A DNA stretch of 64,000 nucleotides from contig JAJDWK010000048.1 in assembly GCA_022825675.1 (NCBI GenBank), positions 1 to 64,000 of the forward strand, in the 5' to 3' direction. This DNA comes from Anaerolineae bacterium (GTDB lineage: Bacteria; Chloroflexota; Anaerolineae; Aggregatilineales; Phototrophicaceae). The notes under the pieces are model-generated. The model ran no database searches. It saw only the letters and a program-made list of their open reading frames with translations, and was not told the DNA's origin. The position numbers were made by a program, and so were the translations under genes. Within the stretch, counting starts at the first letter, position 1. Every line of letters starts with the position of its first letter. This document shows positions 9,380-18,242 of the stretch, piece after piece.

Positions 9380-9892
9380 CTAGATGCTCAGCTTGAAGCG
9401 CGTGTATGCCGCTGAGCTCGCCAATGCCAAAAACAGCAGCGGGAATAGCCCCAGCCCGCCCGTCAGCAAGATGGCGGTGACAGCGCCGCCCAGCAGCAGC
9501 GCGCCCGCGCTGATGTATCCGCTTTGGCGGCCGCGCCGCCTGCCCGTCAGCCCCAGGGCGAGCTGCGCCGCCGCCCCGCCAATCGCCGGCGCCAGAAAGA
9601 AGCCCACGATGACGAAGCCGCCGACCCAGATGCTCGCCAAGGGTATCAGCGCGCCGCCCGCGGCGGAAACCGCCGCCACCAGCGCATAATCAAGCGCCGT
9701 GCTTTGGTAAAAGCGGTCCTCGTGCCCGCGCACACACTCGCGGCAAGTATAGCCCACGGGCGTCCGCCGCGCGCAGTCGACGCACATATAACGCTCGCAG
9801 CGGTTGCAGCGCAAGCCCGTCTCCCGCTCGGGATGCCGCGCGCAGTAAGTAATTTCGTCTTCTAAGCCGGCGGTCGCAAAACTCTCGTCCAT
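9380..9892 (-). CDS. B-box-type zinc-finger membrane protein
   Basis: CARHPERETGLRCNRCERYMCVDCARRTPVGYTCRECVRG followed by hydrophobic segments. Confidence 0.7.
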   Translation of the reverse strand: MDESFATAGLEDEITYCARHPERETGLRCNRCERYMCVDCARRTPVGYTCRECVRGHEDRFYQSTALDYALVAAVSAAGGALIPLASIWVGGFVIVGFFLAPAIGGAAAQLALGLTGRRRGRQSGYISAGALLLGGAVTAILLTGGLGLFPLLFLALASSAAYTRFKLSI

Positions 9893-9904
9893 GACGCCTC
9901 GCCT

Positions 9905-10792
9905 TTATTCGTCGAAAGTCATGCGCCGCGGACCATGGCGGTTGATGCGCGGCTCCATGCGGTCCAGCAGCGAGCGGTAGAAATAATTGCGCTCGCGCAG
10001 GCGCAGGAATTGGCTCTCTGGCGCGGCGGAGGTGATTTGCACATGCTGCCGCGCGCCCAGCTCCGCCTCGACGCGCCCATCCACCGTCAGCACCAGCGGG
10101 CGGCGATTTTCTTGCGTTGGCTCGATATCCACCACCGCCCCCCGCGACAGCACAATCGAGCGCTCCATGCTGAGGTGCGGCGCCATCGGCACCAGCAGGA
10201 TGTTGCGCAGCTCTGGCGGCAGTATCGGTCCCCCTGCCGCCAGGGCATAAGCGCTGGCGCCAGTCGGCGTCGAGATGATGAGGGCATCGGCGTTGTAAGT
10301 TGTCGCCCAGTGCTTGTCGATATAGGCGGCAATCTGCACCATGCGCCCGAAGACATTGCCGCTGATGACAACATCGTTGAGCGCGCGAAAGCTGCCGAGG
10401 ACGCGCCGCTGCCCTTCCAGCAGCGTCGCCTGCAGCATCATGCGCTTTTCGATCCAATAGTCTCCCGCCAGCACCTGCTCTAATGCCGCCGCGCAGTCCG
10501 CGGGTTTTTCGATTTCGGTCAAGAAGCCCAGCCAGCCCATGTTGACGCCCAGCACCGGCACACCATGCTCGGCGCAGGCGCGCCCCGCCCGCAGCATCGC
10601 GCCGTCGCCGCCAATCGCCATCACGACATCAACCGCCGCGACCGCTTGCCGCACGCTGTCTTCGTGCCAATCGGTGTAGACCCAATGGTCGATGCCGCGC
10701 TGCCCCAACATCGCCGCGATTTCCCGCGCTACGGGATGGGTATCGAGGCGCATCGGATGCGCCAGCACGCCAATCCGCTGGATTTCGCTCAA
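9905..10792 (-). CDS. nadK: NAD kinase
   Basis: VVMAIGGDGAMLRAGR (GGDG), VISTPTGASAYALAAGGPI, LVLTVDGRVEAEL. Confidence 0.93.
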   Translation of the reverse strand: MSEIQRIGVLAHPMRLDTHPVAREIAAMLGQRGIDHWVYTDWHEDSVRQAVAAVDVVMAIGGDGAMLRAGRACAEHGVPVLGVNMGWLGFLTEIEKPADCAAALEQVLAGDYWIEKRMMLQATLLEGQRRVLGSFRALNDVVISGNVFGRMVQIAAYIDKHWATTYNADALIISTPTGASAYALAAGGPILPPELRNILLVPMAPHLSMERSIVLSRGAVVDIEPTQENRRPLVLTVDGRVEAELGARQHVQITSAAPESQFLRLRERNYFYRSLLDRMEPRINRHGPRRMTFDE

Positions 10793-10920
10793 ATCTGTCG
10801 CTACTCCGCGGTCAAGTTACCTCACAATTATGATGCAGATTGGCTTTTAATCCTATACATAAATGCGGCAATACTCCCTTAGGGCGTGGGCGACCCGGCG
10901 CAGGCGCCCACGCAATTTGC

Positions 10921-11042
10921 GTGGATATTGAGGGCGTTTCAGCGAAACGCCCCTGCAATATCTCCTTTTTCTGCAAATTTGCAGAAAAATCTCTGTGCCC
11001 TCTGTGTCTCGGTGGTGAATACTGTTTTGATGCAATTGCCCC
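10921..11042. repeat. Multi-palindrome dispersed intergenic repeat, copy A
   Basis: GGGCGTTTCAGCGAAACGCCC (10932-10952), TTTTTCTGCAAATTTGCAGAAAAA (10966-10989), then tctgtgccctctgtgtctcggtggtgaat...gatgcaattgcc; near-identical to 62538-62660. Confidence 0.85.
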
Positions 11043-11124
11043 GCCCCCAACCGCGCCCTGCATTGCGCGCGGGCGCTGGCAGCCTGTATAATGCCGCCGC
11101 AGACGCAGACCATGACCGAGGCGC

Positions 11125-12318
11125 ATGAAGCGCAGCAGACCCTTCCTTTCTTTGATGCTGGCGGATTTTATCGCCCGCGCCGCCTATCAGATGGGCAAGA
11201 CGCCGCTGCTGCCCATATTCGCCGCTGGCTTGGGCGCGTCTGGTGCCTTCCTCGGCTTGATCGTCTCGGTATCCACCGTGACCGGCTTGGCGCTCAAGCC
11301 GCTGTTTGGCATGCTCTCCGACCGTCAGGGGCGGCGCGCCTGGCTCTTCATCGGCGCGGCATTCTTCGCGCTGATGCCTTTCGCCTATCGTTTTATCCAA
11401 AGCCCAGAAGAACTTTTGCTGCTGCGGCTGATACACGGCTTGGCGACGGCGATTTACGGTCCCGTGACTTTAGCCTACATCGCCGAGCTGTCACGGGGGG
11501 CGGGCGAAACTTCGGTGGCGGAGGACATCGGCTGGTTTGAGCTGGCGCGCAGCGGCGGTTACATCGCGGGACCAGCATTGGCGGGCTGGCTGCTGCTCTC
11601 GCTGGAGCCGGCGGCGGTCTTCACCGTCATCGGCTTCATCAGCTGCGCGGTGTTTCTGCCGCTGCTGGGCTTGCCAGAAACGCGGCAGAGCGCGGGGCGC
11701 AAGCCAGCGTCAGCGCGGCGGCATCTGGGCGCTGCCCTGCGCGCCGGCGGGCTGACGCCAGCCGTTTGGCTGACGGGCGCGCTGGAAGCGGCGGCATTCA
11801 TCGCGCTGTATACGCTCAAAGCTTTCCTGCCGCTGTATGCGCTGGAGGCGGGCATCAGCGCCGCGCTGGTGGGCTTGTATTTCAGCCTCAACGAGGCGGT
11901 ATATGTGCTGGGCAAGCCGCTCTGCGGGCGCTTGGCGGATCGGCTGGGCTATGCGCCGGTCATCAGCCTGGGCATCGTGCTGCTGGCGCTGGCGCTGCCG
12001 TTGATTAGCGCGCTGACGCCGGGGGCGCTCTTTTTGCTGCCGGCGGCGCTGATGGGCGCGGCGCAGGCGCTCATCTTCCCGGCGGCGAAGGCGCTGGTCG
12101 CCGATAGCATCAGCCCGGCGCACCTGGGCGCGGGCATGGGCTTGGTTGGCATGCTGCAGAATTTTGGCAAAGTGGCGGGGCCGGTGCTGGGCGGGCTGGC
12201 GATAGGCGCTTTGGGATACAGCGGGGCGCTGCTGCTGCTCAGCGCGCTGCTGCTGGCGGGCACCGCTGGCGGCTGGGCGCTGCTCTCGCCGCGCAAAAGC
12301 CGCCGCCGGATGGCGTAG
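11125..12318 (+). CDS. MFS transporter
   Basis: Multiple hydrophobic helices; GMLSDRQGRRAWLFIG motif A; GRLADRLGYAPVI in second half. Confidence 0.9.
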   Translation: MKRSRPFLSLMLADFIARAAYQMGKTPLLPIFAAGLGASGAFLGLIVSVSTVTGLALKPLFGMLSDRQGRRAWLFIGAAFFALMPFAYRFIQSPEELLLLRLIHGLATAIYGPVTLAYIAELSRGAGETSVAEDIGWFELARSGGYIAGPALAGWLLLSLEPAAVFTVIGFISCAVFLPLLGLPETRQSAGRKPASARRHLGAALRAGGLTPAVWLTGALEAAAFIALYTLKAFLPLYALEAGISAALVGLYFSLNEAVYVLGKPLCGRLADRLGYAPVISLGIVLLALALPLISALTPGALFLLPAALMGAAQALIFPAAKALVADSISPAHLGAGMGLVGMLQNFGKVAGPVLGGLAIGALGYSGALLLLSALLLAGTAGGWALLSPRKSRRRMA

Positions 12319-12389
12319 GGGCGAGACGGAGGATGCCCGACAGGGCGCTTGGGCTTGTCGGACTAGGCTGGCTGTCCTTGCTCTCTATT

Positions 12390-12429
12390 ATGTTTACCAT
12401 TTACCAAATATGTTTACCATTTACCAAAC
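12390..12429. repeat. 20-bp perfect tandem duplication at 3' end of endonuclease-like gene
   Basis: tatgtttaccatttaccaaa repeated twice head-to-tail. Confidence 0.85.
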
Positions 12430-13190
12430 ACTCTAATCGAGCTCCCATGCAAAATCACATCCTTCGATTTACTCCAATCTTCACATTCCAGTCCCGAAGA
12501 TTTTAATAATCGAATAGCTGGCTCTCGGTTCATAGTAAAGAGAACTTCTCCATAATGGTTTTCACCAGACTTTCGTATTTCAAGTTCCCCCACATTCCTT
12601 TTTTCATATCTAAACAGAACTTTTTGATCATCGAATTCCCCTTTTCGACGAGCTTTAGAGTTTGTTACTTCAAAGGAATCCGCCATGACCCGAACTACAT
12701 CATCGCTCCAAAAAACATGAAACTTCTTATCAATTACAATCGTCAAGTAATTTACTTCATGCCCGTTGAAAATAGATTTGCGAAGAAATGCCCGTAAAAG
12801 CGCTTTTCTCTGAAACCTGTCTTTTAGTTCGCGCATTGGAACTTTTAATCGTTCTTTAGCAGCATCTTTGTTATCAACATAATCGCTGTACCTCGGTGGA
12901 AAAGCGTCAATACAATGTATCAACAGTGAGCCGATTCCATTTAACGCTTGAAAACCGTCATCTTGTAAAAAGCGGTTCCGTCTGTAAAGAAACAATTGCC
13001 ACTTTTTTGCCCCGGATTTGACCGAATGCGAATCGCCCGCCGGGTCAACTACATCTTTCTTAGCTTTAGGATCGCGTGTGTAATCATTTGGCAAGCCAAT
13101 AATCAGCGCAAATCGCGTGGCGTCATCATGACCCGCCTTTCTATATCGACGGGCTGCCTCAGGGGTGCTAGCGCGTGTTTTCTTTGCCAC
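12414..13190 (-). CDS. Putative Type II restriction endonuclease, partner of the adjacent adenine methyltransferase
   Basis: Overlaps the 3' end of a D12-class methyltransferase gene by 23 bp on the same strand; AT-rich; DPAGDSHSVKSGAKKWQLFLYRRNRF; no known family assigned. Confidence 0.55.
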   Translation of the reverse strand: MAKKTRASTPEAARRYRKAGHDDATRFALIIGLPNDYTRDPKAKKDVVDPAGDSHSVKSGAKKWQLFLYRRNRFLQDDGFQALNGIGSLLIHCIDAFPPRYSDYVDNKDAAKERLKVPMRELKDRFQRKALLRAFLRKSIFNGHEVNYLTIVIDKKFHVFWSDDVVRVMADSFEVTNSKARRKGEFDDQKVLFRYEKRNVGELEIRKSGENHYGEVLFTMNREPAIRLLKSSGLECEDWSKSKDVILHGSSIRVFGKW

Positions 13191-14136
13191 TGGGGTAATT
13201 CCAAATTAGCAATTCGTGAGATTTTTTGATGTGGCTGCCCCCGTTTAATTCTCGGCGGTTAACTCCGATCCGAGTATCTCCTTGACCGAAAGTGTATTGC
13301 CATTCTGGGGTTGATATATTAAAACCAGAATACCAGTCACGAATGACCTCACAATCATTGTAAGACAAGATAAACCCGCCTTTGTGATCCAAGAGCATAT
13401 CTCTGAGCAGGTCGTGGCGAAAGCCTCGATGGTGTATTGGGAAATTCCTGTGCGGATACATGCCCGTAAATGTCCTGCCTTCTTCTAAATAGTAGGGAGG
13501 GTCACAATATAGAAAATCATCGAGGTGAGCCGGGATTGATTGCTCAAATCTGTCACAGCGAGCAATCAAATGGGGAGCTTTGAAACTGCGCACCTTTCTT
13601 AGTGTTTTCTCATAACGAGTCTCATTCAAATAAACATCCGAAGGCCAGCCCAGGAAATGGGGACCGTAAGATGTGTTTGAGTTAAAGTAGAAATAGGCTG
13701 CCAAATCAATACGGCTCAGTGGCTCACCGCCGTTCCAATGTTCTTTCAAGCGTGTCTTTACTGACTTAAATGTTTCCCTTGAGGGGGAAAATTCGCTGAG
13801 TTTCTGGTATAACTCTTCCGCATTGTTGATTTGAACATCCCAGTAATTCATTAAAATATCGAATATATCATACCCAATAACCTCAACGCCAAGCTCGTTT
13901 GCTATTGCTATTTCCACAGAACCCCCACCCATGAAAGGAGAAACAATTCTGTGAGGCAAGACTTCCGGCAATAGCTCAACAATATAACCTACCGCTAAAG
14001 TTTTACCTCCCGCATAGCGGAGGGGCGAACCAAGGTAGCGTTTATAATCCAACTTGCCATTGCTCTTCAGAGACCTCAAAAAGCAATCCCTCGTAACAAT
14101 GTCTTGAGATACTCCAAGTTCAAGCTGTCTCAACAT
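13168..14136 (-). CDS. D12-class N6-adenine DNA methyltransferase (Dam-like)
   Basis: SPLRYAGGKTLAVGYI (motif I), IVSPFMGGGSVEIAIANE, DFLYCDPPYYLEE (DPPY), GGFILSYND. Confidence 0.92.
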   Translation of the reverse strand: MLRQLELGVSQDIVTRDCFLRSLKSNGKLDYKRYLGSPLRYAGGKTLAVGYIVELLPEVLPHRIVSPFMGGGSVEIAIANELGVEVIGYDIFDILMNYWDVQINNAEELYQKLSEFSPSRETFKSVKTRLKEHWNGGEPLSRIDLAAYFYFNSNTSYGPHFLGWPSDVYLNETRYEKTLRKVRSFKAPHLIARCDRFEQSIPAHLDDFLYCDPPYYLEEGRTFTGMYPHRNFPIHHRGFRHDLLRDMLLDHKGGFILSYNDCEVIRDWYSGFNISTPEWQYTFGQGDTRIGVNRRELNGGSHIKKSHELLIWNYPSGKENTR

Positions 14137-14338
14137 TGATTACTCCGTAATCGGGTCTCAGTACTCCTGCCACAATGCATTAGACAGAATTTATCCTGAA
14201 ATACAGTTAACCGCAAGTTTTGGCTACTATAGGACATAAGCGCCCAAAATTTGCATCATCGTACACGGGAAAGCCACCGGCTCGTCCCTGACATTGGAAT
14301 GTTTGCGGGCGTATCAGCGAAACGCCAACACATCCTCC

Positions 14339-15496
14339 TTACAAAGACGCTGCTAACACCGCTTCCAGCTCGCTGGAGTTGAGGGCGATTGGGTTGCCGC
14401 GCATGCTGCTGGAGGCGGCTGATTTTTCGATGATTTCCGGGAAATCCGCCGGACCCACGCCATAGCGCCCCAGCCCGGGGATGCCGAAGAGCTGGCTGCT
14501 TTCGCGCAGCCAGCGCCGGGCATCAGCGGCGGTGGCGGCGGGCGCATCCAGCAGGATTCGCGCGATAGCATCGTAACGGGGCAAAGCGGGGCTATCGGGC
14601 TGGCGCGCCGACAAAGCGGTGAGATTGGCGTCAATCACCGCGGGCAGCAGGGCGGCGCAGACAGCGCCGTGGGGCGCGCTGAACATGCCGCCCAAGACGC
14701 CAGCGAAGCCATGCACCGCGCCCAGCTTGGCATTTGCCAGCGCCAAGCCGCCCAGCAAGCTGCAAAGCGCCATATCACGGCGGGCGGCGGCATCATTCGG
14801 CTGGGCGACCGCGCGCCGCAGCGCCCTGCCCGCCAGGCTTAAGCCCTCGCGGCAGAAGCCATCGGTCAGCGGCGAGGCGAAGGGCGTTACAAATGGCTCC
14901 AGCACCTGGGTCAAGGCGTCCATGCCGGTGCTGGCGGTAACCGCGGGCGGTACCGAATGCGTCAGCAGCGGATCGACAAGCGCGATATCAGCGAGCATGC
15001 GGCTGTCGCGCAGGCTGACTTTGACGCGCTGCGCCTTGGCGGCGAGCACGGCATTTTTGGTCGCTTCCGCGCCGGTGCCGGCGGTGGTCGGCAGGGCGAT
15101 GAAGGGCAATGGCACCGCTTGTAAAGTCTTGCCCGCGCCGATGACTTCGAGATAGTCAAGCGCCGCGCCCGGGTTGGGGATGAGGGCGGCGCTGGCTTTG
15201 CCGGTGTCGATGACGCTGCCGCCGCCAATGCTGATGACGAAGTCGCAACGGGCTTCGCGGGCGCGCGCTATCGCCGCGTCCACCATGTCGATTGTGGGCT
15301 CGCCGGCCGCGGCAAAATGCGTGAGGCGCAAGCCGGCGGCAGACAGCGCGCCTGTCAACTGGCGGACGGCGGGCGGCGGTGAAGCGCCGGTGACCAGCAG
15401 CGCCCGCTTGCCGATAGCGCGCGCCAGCGCCGGCAGCTGCTGCGCTGTGCCCTCGCCGAAGATGATGCGCGCCGGCGCGGCGAATTCAAAGGGCAT
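14339..15496 (-). CDS. Iron-containing alcohol dehydrogenase family protein
   Basis: ISIGGGSVIDTGKASA, PTTAGTGAEATKNAVL, HGAVCAALLP. Confidence 0.9.
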   Translation of the reverse strand: MPFEFAAPARIIFGEGTAQQLPALARAIGKRALLVTGASPPPAVRQLTGALSAAGLRLTHFAAAGEPTIDMVDAAIARAREARCDFVISIGGGSVIDTGKASAALIPNPGAALDYLEVIGAGKTLQAVPLPFIALPTTAGTGAEATKNAVLAAKAQRVKVSLRDSRMLADIALVDPLLTHSVPPAVTASTGMDALTQVLEPFVTPFASPLTDGFCREGLSLAGRALRRAVAQPNDAAARRDMALCSLLGGLALANAKLGAVHGFAGVLGGMFSAPHGAVCAALLPAVIDANLTALSARQPDSPALPRYDAIARILLDAPAATAADARRWLRESSQLFGIPGLGRYGVGPADFPEIIEKSAASSSMRGNPIALNSSELEAVLAASL

Positions 15497-15705
15497 AGAG
15501 GCTTTCCTTCCGCTAATGCGTCAGAGGCGATTGTAGGGGCAATTCTGTACATCGACCATTGTACATGCCAGCGGCAGCGGCGCGGCGGCTAGCCTCTACA
15601 ACCGACTTCATGGGTGAGCCAGCGGGCAATCCCCGCCCTTGGGATTTGTGGTGAAAAAACTGCGCCGCCTCGCTATAATCGCCGCATGTACGATAAGCGG
15701 GGGAA

Positions 15706-16401
15706 ATGCCAATGCGGGAGCGGGCGGTGCTGACGGAGGAAGTGCGCGCCGGGCGCGCGCTGGTGGCGCATATCGGCTCTGTGCTCTTTGACCGGCGCCT
15801 GACCGATGCCGGCGGCGGCAACATCAGCCTGCGCGTTGGCGAGCTTTTCTGCATGTCGCCGACCCTCGCGGGGCAAAATCAGCAGTGGCAGCTGGCGCCA
15901 GAAGAGGTGCTGGTTGTCGACAGCGGCGGCGCGATACTCGCCGGCAGCGGCGGGCTGACGCGGGAAATCGCCGTGCATTTTGGCTTGCATCGGCAGTATC
16001 GCGACTATGGCAGCGCCGTCATCCACTGCCACCCGCGCCAGCTGATGGTCTTCGCCTGCGCCAATCTGCCCTTGCCGCCGGTGATGGAAGCCACGCGCAA
16101 ATTTGGCATCACGCCGCTGATAGACTATGCGCCAGCGCACAGCCCCAAGCTCGGCGAGCGCATTGTCGCCACCATGCGCGGGCGGGAAGCGATGATCGCC
16201 AACCATGCCGCCGCGACAATCGCGCCCTGGCATGGCTTGTTTTTGATGGGCAAAAACCTGCCGGCGGCGCTGGACGCCGTCGAGCGGCTGGATACCAACG
16301 CCCATGTGCTCTTGATGTCGCGGCTGCTGGGCGCCAGCCCGCTGCTGCACAAAGAAAGCGCGGCGATGGAAGCGGCAATCGCCAGTTTTGATGACGGCTG
16401 A
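15706..16401 (+). CDS. Class II aldolase/adducin family protein
   Basis: TDAGGGNISLRV..., AVIHCHPRQLMVFACANL, MIANHAAATIAPW. Confidence 0.85.
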   Translation: MPMRERAVLTEEVRAGRALVAHIGSVLFDRRLTDAGGGNISLRVGELFCMSPTLAGQNQQWQLAPEEVLVVDSGGAILAGSGGLTREIAVHFGLHRQYRDYGSAVIHCHPRQLMVFACANLPLPPVMEATRKFGITPLIDYAPAHSPKLGERIVATMRGREAMIANHAAATIAPWHGLFLMGKNLPAALDAVERLDTNAHVLLMSRLLGASPLLHKESAAMEAAIASFDDG

Positions 16402-16406
16402 GCGCG

Positions 16407-17357
16407 ATGATCCTCACGCTCACGCCTAATACCACGCTTGACCTCACGGTATTTGTGCCGCAATTCAGGCCGAACAGCACCATCCGCGCCACGCGCACTT
16501 ACCACAGCATGGGCGGCAAGCCGACTGACGCCTCGTTTATCTTGGGGCGCATGGGCGTCCGCAGCCTGGCGCTGGGCTTGGCGGCGGGCGCTATCGGCGC
16601 GAAAGTGAAAACGATGCTGGAAGCCGCCGGCGCGCAAGTCGACTTCAGCGAAGCGGCGGGGGAAACGCGGGTCAACACCGTCATCATTGACGAAAGCAGC
16701 GGCGCGCATACCACCATCACCACCGCGTCCATGTCGGTGAGCGCTGCCCAGCTGGAAGCGCTGCGGGCGCGCTATATCCAGGCGCTAAAATCAGCATCGG
16801 TGCTGATACTCGGCGGCTCGCTGCCGCCCGGCGTGCCGCCAGCTTTCTATGCCGAGGCGATTGCGCTGGCGCGCGCGGCAAATGTGCCCGTCATTTTTGA
16901 TGCCGCGCCGCCCAATTTGGACGCGGGCTTGGCGGCGCGTCCCGACTTTATCAAACCCAACAAGGCGGAGCTGTCGGCGCTTGTCGGGCGCGAGTTGGCG
17001 ACAACAAAAGCGCTGTATGCGGCGGGCGCGGCGATACGGGCGCGCAGCGGCGCGCAGGTCATCATCACCATGGGCGCGGACGGCGGCTTGGCGCTGCTGC
17101 ATGGGCGCAGCTATCGCATCCCGCCGATCGCTGTCGATGTCAGCAGTCCCGCGGGCGCGGGCGATGCGGTTTTGGCGGGTTTGGCGCATGCGCTGCACCA
17201 TCAAGCGCCTTTGGAAGCGGGGCTGCGCCTGGGTTTCGCCGCGGCGACAGCGGTCTGCCGCCAGCCAGCCACTGCCGATTTTGACCCCGCCGACCTGCAG
17301 CGCTTCCTGCCGCGGGCGCAATTGCTGCCCTATCCCGCGCAATCATCCCAACGGTAG
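16407..17357 (+). CDS. PfkB-family sugar kinase (1-phosphofructokinase-like)
   Basis: MILTLTPNTTLDLTVFV..., GGSLPPGVP, PNKAELSALVGREL, SSPAGAGDAVLAGLAHAL. Confidence 0.9.
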   Translation: MILTLTPNTTLDLTVFVPQFRPNSTIRATRTYHSMGGKPTDASFILGRMGVRSLALGLAAGAIGAKVKTMLEAAGAQVDFSEAAGETRVNTVIIDESSGAHTTITTASMSVSAAQLEALRARYIQALKSASVLILGGSLPPGVPPAFYAEAIALARAANVPVIFDAAPPNLDAGLAARPDFIKPNKAELSALVGRELATTKALYAAGAAIRARSGAQVIITMGADGGLALLHGRSYRIPPIAVDVSSPAGAGDAVLAGLAHALHHQAPLEAGLRLGFAAATAVCRQPATADFDPADLQRFLPRAQLLPYPAQSSQR

Positions 17358-17547
17358 GGGCGAGCCGCCGCACTCTGTTGAAAAACCAGATCTCCACCCA
17401 CACTACCAGCGTACCCCCAAGCAGTCGAGCACATGCTGCCCGCCGACTGCTCGGCGACCAGGTCCAAGACATCATCGATGAAAACGCCCTCGCCCAAATG
17501 TACCATCAAACCGAACGCGGCGGCAGCGGACGGATGCGACGCATATT

Positions 17548-17868
17548 TTGGGCGCGCTGGCGCGGCTTGAGGGCGCGCAGTGGCAGGATTTGCCCGCGGT
17601 CAAAACGCTGGCTGAGGTGCTTCAGCAGCAGTTTGATGCTGGCGATGATGCCGCTGGCGGCTCGGGGCTGCGAGCCAAAGCCAATTCTGAAGTCAAAGGC
17701 GGTGTGATCGCTTCGCCGCATGAGCCCGCGGCTCGGGTCATAAGGCATTCCACCCGCTGCGCAATTGTAGCGGCGGGCAACGCTAAACTCGCCCTGCGAG
17801 ATGCGAACGCGCTTCTTATTCGTAAAATGTACCTCGAGCCAGTAATACAACGGTGCAGAGGCGGTTAA
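17548..17868 (+). pseudogene. Degraded transposase remnant (IS1182-like)
   Basis: ALARLEGAQWQDLPAVKTLAEVLQQQFDAGD...KGGVIASPHEPAARV resembles the mid-region of IS1182-type transposases (LPAVxTLxxVxxQQF...ISPYDPEAR); no intact ORF or inverted repeats seen. Confidence 0.4.
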
Positions 17869-17936
17869 AAGCTCCAAGACCTGTTCTGCTTTTGGGCATC
17901 AATTAAGTGCCAAGCGGCTCGTCAGCACGCACCCCT

Positions 17937-18066
17937 TACCACCGAGGGCACAGAGCAAAATTGAGGACACCGAGTATAAGGATAAATAGGTTCCCTCATG
18001 CTTTTCTCGGTGCATCTCGGTGTACTCGGGGGTAAAAATCCCTGTTGAATTTTCGCCCATACAGTT
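17937..18066. repeat. Dispersed intergenic repeat, 'ACCGAG..CACAGAG' family 2
   Basis: taccaccgagggcacagagcaaaattgaggacaccgagta...ttttctcggtgcatctcggtgtactcgggggtaaaaatccctgttgaattttcgcccatacag; shared with 41848-42030 and 46762-46996. Confidence 0.8.
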
Positions 18067-18242
18067 TCTCATTATTTAGTGGTAACTGCTGAGATTTATG
18101 TTTGCGTTGCTGGAGTTTCGTAAGTCAATAGAATTCACCACTCCCAATCCCAGAGCCGCTAGGAGTTCCGCCCAATAAATGGTAGACTTGCCTAACAGAT
18201 TTTCTCTTTGAAAGCGCGATGTACACAGGATGGAGGTTGCAG

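Noticed and set aside
10939-11436. 165-aa minus ORF ending in TETQRAQRFFCKFAEKGDIAGAFR
   Set aside because: Peptide is translation of the dispersed 'cacagag' repeat plus antisense of the MFS gene; typical spurious annotation.
15599-15617. Shared 'CAACCGACTTCATGGGYGA' at 15599 and 43877
   Set aside because: Too short and only two copies; could be a small repeat, but not enough evidence to list as an element.
17354-17372. Recurrent 'GTAGGGGCGAG' words after genes (17354, 62671, 12317, 39288, 15533)
   Set aside because: Short GC-rich motif probably part of a wider dispersed repeat, but boundaries could not be defined from this window.
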